A stretch of DNA of 64,000 bases from Cinclus cinclus (taxonomy: Eukaryota; Chordata; Aves; Passeriformes; Cinclidae): the NCBI RefSeq assembly GCF_963662255.1, contig NC_085067.1, positions 9,255,648 to 9,319,647 of the forward strand, written 5' to 3'. The position numbers and the translations under genes were made by a program. This document shows positions 58,095-64,000 of the stretch, one piece after another (position 1 is the first letter of the stretch; the number at the start of each line of letters is the position of its first letter). The notes under the pieces were generated by a model. That model saw only the letters and a program-made list of their open reading frames with translations. It was not told where the DNA came from and searched no databases.

Positions 58095-61000
58095 CTCTGC
58101 AAGGAAGCACTCCGTTTGGCAGTGGGCTCCTAGGAAAGCATTGCTTCTGTTCCTGCAGTATTTATTGTAATTCCTGGAGCTGTCAGTCAGAGCTCAGGCT
58201 TCGAGGTACAGACACAGGCTCACATTGCTTACAGTCTATGAGAAATATAATGATCTGTACCTAGTCAAGGGAAGCATTTAATGAAATCTTTCAGACATGG
58301 GAAGCTAAGGTTTTTACTGCTTGTTGATAAAGTCATTCTCTTCTTACTAAGTGTTCTGTTGGGAATGGAACTGAAAGCTCTTGTGTCTGATTGTTTCTTT
58401 TGCTGGAGCTAATGTTTTGAATACATGTTTGACTCTGGAATAAATGTTTTATGTTATAGTGTGGTTGTTCCTGCACAAAGAAGGAGCAAATGACTTATGT
58501 TACTAAGTGATTTTGAGAGTCAACAGTTCAGGGGAATTGGAAATTATGAGAAAAAAATCCTGAGAAATAACTCAGGTTACTAAAACCCCACCTGACCCTG
58601 AGCAGTCACTGGACAGTGATGCTATAATGCAGGGCACTGCCCAAGTGTATTTTATTTTCCTGTGGTGCTCTGCTGCCTTGGCACATCCTGCTGGAGTGGA
58701 TTAAACGTGCAGAGGAACAGGAGGGCCCCTGTCCCAGATGCAGCGTGACCACTCACATTTAGGGGTCAGGAGCAGGCAATGCTCTTTGTGGGGTTTGGAG
58801 CACGCGTGACTGGGTCTCAGTGTCAGAGCCACCAAGATCCACCTGTGAAAATGCCCTTGGAGATCAGTCTGAATGGAGGAGGAAAGGAATGGAGATTTGC
58901 ACTTTATTACCAGTAGAAGCCCTAAGAAGAAAAGCAATAGTTCCTTCTTTTGTAGTTGGTGCAAAGCTTCACCAGCACAAGCACACCAGTCCCTCCAGGA
59001 GCTGGCAGCTGCCAGCTTGATTTGTGTGGCCCATGCAAGTGAGGTAGAAATAAACATTCCAAACTTACTATTAGAGTTTTCTTTCTACACTTGGAGCTGG
59101 GCCTCAGTTTGGCTTTATGAAGAAAAAAATTCTGAAGTTTTGGGGCTTTGTATTTTGCATATGTATTTGCTATTTCAGTGTCCAAGCTTGGCAATTCTGT
59201 TAAGAATTTGTTTTTCACACGTGGCATTTCTTACTGCAGTCGTGGCATTTGATAGTTTCCTCCATCTGCAGATCTTCCAAAGCGTTTCTCCAGCCCAGCA
59301 TTTCTTGCAAGCGACAGGCAGAGACTGGAGAAGTGAATGTCACCTCCTTCCCCTTGCCCATGTTTGGACTCATGCCATTCACTCTTCAGCTGGTAGGGAA
59401 GAAATTGTGGCAATTATTGCAGTGGTTCAATGTGAAATCCTTTCTTTGCTTCTCCAAGGAAACTGAATCTTTTAGGGGGGCAAAAAAGGGGAAGGTTGCC
59501 GTACTGCAGATTTCTGTGATTTTTTTTTTCCTCCTTACAGAGCTGCAATAGGAAAAGATGAGGCAAGCCTAGGTCTCTTGACTCCAGTTGTTTTGGCTGT
59601 GATTTAACCCGTTTCTCTCTGCCCTGCTCTCAGCAAGGGAAATCACATCCATCTTTGGTAGAAAATGTTTCATACAAACACTTTGTTGTAAAGAAAAACT
59701 GGACCAACTTCACCTTAACTTCCACTACCTGTTTTTTTTTTTTAATAGTTGGTGAAAATGGACTCATGGACTTGGTGAAAATACCAAACTGGTGGTCTTG
59801 GGCTCTGGAGTCCTTCCAGTGTTCTCAGTGCAGTTCCAGTGGGATGTGCTCTATTCTGCAGCCCACACCTCCCCTGGATGTGCGGGGACAAAGGGACCAG
59901 AATGGTCCGTGCCTTGCTCTGTTGGTCGAGGCAACTGTCTGAGGTATTTTTTCAAACTGAGACAGGAGTTTTTGGGGTCTTCTAGACTGTTTCTGGGTCT
60001 GTGGGGGCATTCATAGTCATGTTTTTTTTTGTTTGGGGTTTTCCTGTGGGTTGTGTGGGGTTTTTTTCGCAGGGAGTCAGAGTGAGGAATCTTTCTCTGT
60101 GAAGTGAGACTATGAGGGCAAAGCTCATTTCAGAATACCACTGTAAACAAGCCTCTTACACATCAAAACCTGGCAGCCCTTAAGAGCTGCTAAGTGTTTG
60201 GGGATAGATCTTTTTCTGAGCATCCATTCTGAAGTTATTTGATGATAGATTTTATTTTTGATAGTTAGCTTTTTTCCCATAGAATCTCTATAAAGAAATC
60301 CAAGATCTGGACCACCTCGAGCTGCTAGCCAACTCCAACAACTTCTTGGAACCCTGGGATGGAAGACAGGAAGGTTGGTCATGGGTGATGTGTAACAGGA
60401 GAGCATGCTCTGTATATGTTTCCTGCTCCAAAAGAAATACGAGAAATTAGACCAGTGGCTTGGTAAATTATATGAAAAATAGACCTTGCTTGCTAATAGA
60501 GTGTGAAGAAACTGATGTAGTGAAGATGATCTGTAATATTTCATATTTCTCATGAGGAGAAAAAATGATAAACTTGATGGTGTGTGATTTATTCGTGTTT
60601 CTGAACATAAAGAATAATCCCAAAGTCAACTGTCTGTTTCACACTGCGAGGCCAGGAGCAGGATTTACGCTGGGATTTGGGGGCTGGGGTTTGTTATGAG
60701 GGCTGCGGAGGAGGGACCTGGTGATTAATGATGGAGTTGGAAAAGTCTGCAGATGGGATGGTTATGCAGAAACTGCAGCCTTTTCCACATGCCTGTTTTA
60801 CTGCCTCAAAAAGCATGACAAATATCTTAGATTTGTTGGTGTTTGTTTTTGTGGTTTTTGGGGTGTTTTTCTAACACTCCTTCCTTTTGCTCCCATTCTC
60901 TTGGCACATCCAGGGGTTTGCCCCTCACTGCAGTCCTGTCACTCTCTCCTGAGATGCTTTTTTGAGCTAAAGGCTTATGTAATTTAGAAATTCAGTGAAC

Positions 61001-63540
61001 AGTTTCCTAGGACCAGAAGGGTTGTATTCCTTTGTTCAGGTCCTGAAAGAGTGGATCTTCATCTGATTCCTGAGAATTCCTCCGTGGTTCAGAAAAAATC
61101 ACAACTTCTTATGTTTCTTGGCCTCAGGACCAACTGCTGTGATCATGGTCTTGAGGATGAAGTACATGAAAGCGAAGACCTTTGAAATCTGACATATTCT
61201 GCAATAGAAGAAAAAAGGAGGAAAAACCCAAACCCAAGCCACAGAGAATGCCATAGAAGTTAGACCATACAGGAGGATGTGCTTTTCAGGGATTAAAGTG
61301 GGATATCATGTACAGGGGGAAGAATATGTGCATAGAGGTTTTTAGGTTCTTCAGGTACTTTGCAGTGTATTTGAACCCACAAATTTTCACCTTTAAAATA
61401 TGTATTAAATTGTAGTCACTATCTGAACGAGGATGAACTTGTACAAACAATAATATTGTTGGGTAAGATCATACATAGATGAAACAAAGTTATGGTAGAG
61501 AAAGACCAAACCCAAACTGTCGACTGCAGCAGTTCATGATTTACAGTGAACTATCTCCTAAGACACAAGGGACAGATAGTAGATTTTGACTAGACTTTCC
61601 TCAGCTCATGAAGAGAAAGCATGACAGAAATTGTAAAGGTGCTTGAGAGACAAGATGACAAGCAGACATTCAAAACTTCCCTCTTCAGGTGTTGACATAA
61701 TGCAAGCTGTGGTTAGGTGAGCCGTTGGAGTGTGACATAGTAGTGCTGGGTTTTGAAGGTTGTGCGAAGTGGGAGAAACCCAAACCTCCTGATAATGCAG
61801 TGTATTTTTCAGTGCCTGCAGCCTTATTCTGGAAAGGGCAAGTTCACAGATGTTAGGGCCAGAGGGCAGGCAGTGAGCCATGAAACCTTCCACCTTTTGG
61901 GTCACTAGTTCAAAATGACCCTGCTCCATCTGAAAGTCATTGCCATCTGGTGGGTGGCTGCAGGCCAGCACGGAATAGATGAGTGGCATCAGGCCAAGCA
62001 CAGGCAGCAGCAAAGGTGGAGCAGACAGCAGGACCTCCTCTGATGGCCCTGAGGTTAAAGGGGGTAAATGACCCCCTGTGCCCCAGACGAGGCTCAGTGG
62101 CCAAGCAGAGAGCCCATGGGAGGCAGTGAGGAACTGCTGCATTTTAATTGGGATGGATGGCAAAGGAGCAGTTTGAGGTCTCTCTTGTGGCACACTCCTT
62201 CAGCATTAGGTTAAGGTACTTTTACTTCGGATGCATGTATGTCTTTTACAAATAAATATGATTTTAAAATGGGAAAATCAAGGAGAAAGCAATGCTTAAG
62301 GCACACAGAGTGAAATGTATAAGTGCATGTATCTTTCACATGCAGGGTGCTCACAGGTGTGTTAGTTAAGCAGGTAATCTCTTCATTTCTCACATTTTTG
62401 CTGCAGGGTGCCCACTAAAGCGACCTTGTCTATAAGCACTCCTAAGTGACAGCTGGGAGACGTACAGCATGAGTTCATTTGTTTATTCTTTTCTAGTAGC
62501 CCCCGAACAAACTGATGAATACTTTGATTTGACAAGGTCATAGTGAGGATTTGTGAGGATTAACCTATATGTGGCATTTACTGAGAGATCAGACAGGTCA
62601 TGAAGATTGGCATTAGGGAGTCTAAGAAGATCTTTTTCCCCTCCCCTCTCCCCTGAAAGCCTCAATCCAATTACTGTCTTATTTTTGACTCAATAAAAGG
62701 GAAATGAGCATGTGCCATCCTTCATGTGAGTGGTACTGTGGCACAACAAGGAGCAGGGTAGAGCTGTCTAATGATCTGCCTTTCTGGGATCTCACCTGAT
62801 GGGATGAGATTATTCCCACAGTTGTTGGAGTCATGGCTTCTAATGGTCTTTTGGGCTTCTATCACACTGCCTCCTCTTGGAGAAGGGAGAGAGAAGTTAT
62901 CTTTGTGTGTTGAATGAAGCACCAACATAATGGATATTGTTATTTACACTTGTGTGTTCAGAGATAAATGGAGTTTGAGGAAACGCCTTTGGAAGTGACT
63001 ATGGGAACACACCATTTCATTTCATGAAACACATCTTGTGGGCACATGAGGATCTCTGTGCAGAGAGCACAGCCAAGCTCTGGCTCTCTGCATCCAGGAC
63101 CTTTGCTCCATGTGTCTGAAGGACAGGGACAGGGACAGGGACAGGCTTTCCTTGCTCTTTCCCGGGTGCAGACTCCAGAGTAGTGCTCCATCTCTCATGT
63201 CAGCAGCTCCCTTTCTGTCAGGACATTCTTTATTTGCTATTGCTTCTTGCTGCATGCAAGAGCACTGAAATGCCTTTTGCTGAATGATATTTAGTGCAGC
63301 CTGTTTATATTTCTGTAGCACAGCAAACACTGACTGCTTCATTGTGAGAGTGCTCTGCATCTCCTCTGCCAGAGAAGATGTTCCTCTAAGGAGCTTGTCA
63401 ATCTTTTGCACAGGCTGGGTAAAGGCAGGATAGTGCGGTGCCTGCCCAGAGGCACTGTGGGGGGAGAGCCTTGACATGACTGAACTGGGGGTGTGTAAGG
63501 AACTGGGGCACGCAGGGCACAGCAAACACTTTTATCCTGT
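58095..63540. other. Intronic sequence, no confirmed gene
   Basis: Unique intron. It includes the two longest non-repeat open frames of the window, 58873-59466 (197 codons, +) and 61606-62193 (195 codons, -). Neither has a recognisable domain, and the length is within what chance can give in 64 kb read in six frames. A splice-bounded block at 60283-60373 is discussed under findings. A GGACAG run of four units lies at 63121-63145. Confidence 0.55.
63121..63145 (+). repeat. GGACAG hexanucleotide run
   Basis: About four perfect units of GGACAG in tandem. Confidence 0.9.
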
Positions 63541-63833
63541 AAAAAAACAAACCAAAAATTCAGACTTTACACTTTGATTTAGAATGTCTGAGTACCAAAC
63601 TCATTAAATCTCTGCTTGTGCCCAAAGCGGAGGAAGGGGTTCCTTCCTGATTTATGGTGCTGTGTCACTGCTTGAGTGGTACTTTACTCCTGGAGGGCTC
63701 TCTGGGATGGTGGTTACTTATCAGGGCTCGGGATGCAGGAGAAGACGGTGCTCCCTGATGTCTGACATGTGAAAGCCTCATGGTGAGGTGAAGGGCTACT
63801 AAGAAGGGTTGTAGCTGCAGGAGGACGATGGAA
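63541..63833. other. Intronic sequence, no gene seen
   Basis: Unique intron bordering the terminal TGGA array. Confidence 0.6.
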
Positions 63834-64000
63834 GATGGATGGATGGATGGATGGAGGGATGGATGGATGGATGGATGGATGGATGGATGGATGGATGGAT
63901 GATGGATGGATGATGGATGGATGGATGGATGATGGATGATGGATGGATGATGGATGAGGGGTGGATGGATGATAGATGGCAAATGGATGATGGATGGATG
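63834..64000 (+). repeat. Second TGGA array, cut by the window end
   Basis: GATGGATGG runs with the same GATGATGG phase shifts as the array at 13431-14386 and in the same orientation, with variants GAGGGATGG, GAGGGGTGGATGG and GATAGATGGCAAATGG. It continues to the last base, so its full length is unknown. Confidence 0.97.

Larger units (their letters stand above)
31191..64000 (+). other. AUTS2: AUTS2 intron 4, 5' part
   Basis: The intron begins GTAAGTGTAT and continues past the window end. I searched for an exon encoding the expected CDSDSDQEEKASDASS continuation and saw none, so at least 32.8 kb of this intron is present. Content is mostly AT-rich unique sequence with tandem repeats, very old repeat remnants and several enhancer-like blocks. 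Confidence 0.88.

Noticed and set aside
61606..62193. 195-codon - strand open frame
   Set aside because: No domain, signal or splice context that I recognise. A 197-codon frame also exists at 58873-59466, so this length is not exceptional for a 64 kb window read in six frames. A protein search with no hits would confirm; a dispersed-repeat or gag-like hit would revive it.
31191..64000. Search for the next AUTS2 exon (expected CDSDSDQEEKASDASS)
   Set aside because: No sequence encoding this peptide was found, so the exon is taken to lie beyond the window.
1..64000. CRISPR arrays, operons, phage, integrons or other prokaryotic systems
   Set aside because: The spliced exons, CR1 LINEs and large introns show a vertebrate nuclear genome. 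The tandem arrays have no unique spacers.
1..64000. tRNA, rRNA or snoRNA genes
   Set aside because: I saw no cloverleaf, rRNA segment or convincing C/D or H/ACA box pair; a covariance-model scan would be decisive.

Overview
The window is a vertebrate, almost certainly avian (probably songbird) genomic segment lying wholly inside one large gene, AUTS2, transcribed on the + strand. Two short exons support the gene call. The first (23128-23229, 102 nt) encodes [20 protein letters not shown] followed by [14 protein letters not shown]. The second (31155-31190, 36 nt) encodes SSAPSSLGTGYF. Joined in phase 0 they match, from memory, the N-terminal serine-rich part of AUTS2 and correspond to exons 3 and 4 in the usual human numbering. 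Everything else is intron: the 3' 23.1 kb of intron 2, all 7.9 kb of intron 3, and the first 32.8 kb of intron 4. The next exon (expected to begin CDSDSD) was not found, so intron 4 runs past the window end. An avian source is inferred from CR1 LINE fragments (5265-5335, 7255-7440, 19129-19384), low interspersed-repeat density and abundant GC-rich minisatellites.

Layout. 1-13430: intron 2, mostly unique AT-rich sequence with two old CR1 pieces and several blocks that look like conserved regulatory DNA (5560-6090, 9400-9880, 12100-12500). 13431-14386: a 0.96 kb TGGA/TGATGG array with higher-order structure. 14387-22045: unique intron with one CR1 copy. 22046-23004: a 0.96 kb minisatellite of about 43 units of 21 or 23 bp, ending 123 nt before exon 3. 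23230-31154: intron 3, with a 40-bp tandem repeat, an AAAAC microsatellite, a probable solo LTR with flanking GC-rich DNA, and a CNE-like block just before exon 4. 31191-64000: intron 4, with several AT-rich homeodomain-motif-rich blocks, a CATCCCTG array (40709-40932), remnants of very old amniote repeats (46.0-46.2 and 49.4-50.1 kb), microsatellites, and a second TGGA array running off the window end (63834-64000).

Biology. AUTS2 is a nuclear and cytoplasmic neurodevelopmental protein. It is a subunit of a non-canonical PRC1 complex that activates transcription and a regulator of Rac1-dependent neurite outgrowth and migration. Both exons here are multiples of three, so either or both can be skipped without a frameshift. 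I see no second protein-coding gene; the other open reading frames are repeat shadows or chance ORFs. Conservation statements are inferences from sequence character, since no alignment was possible.
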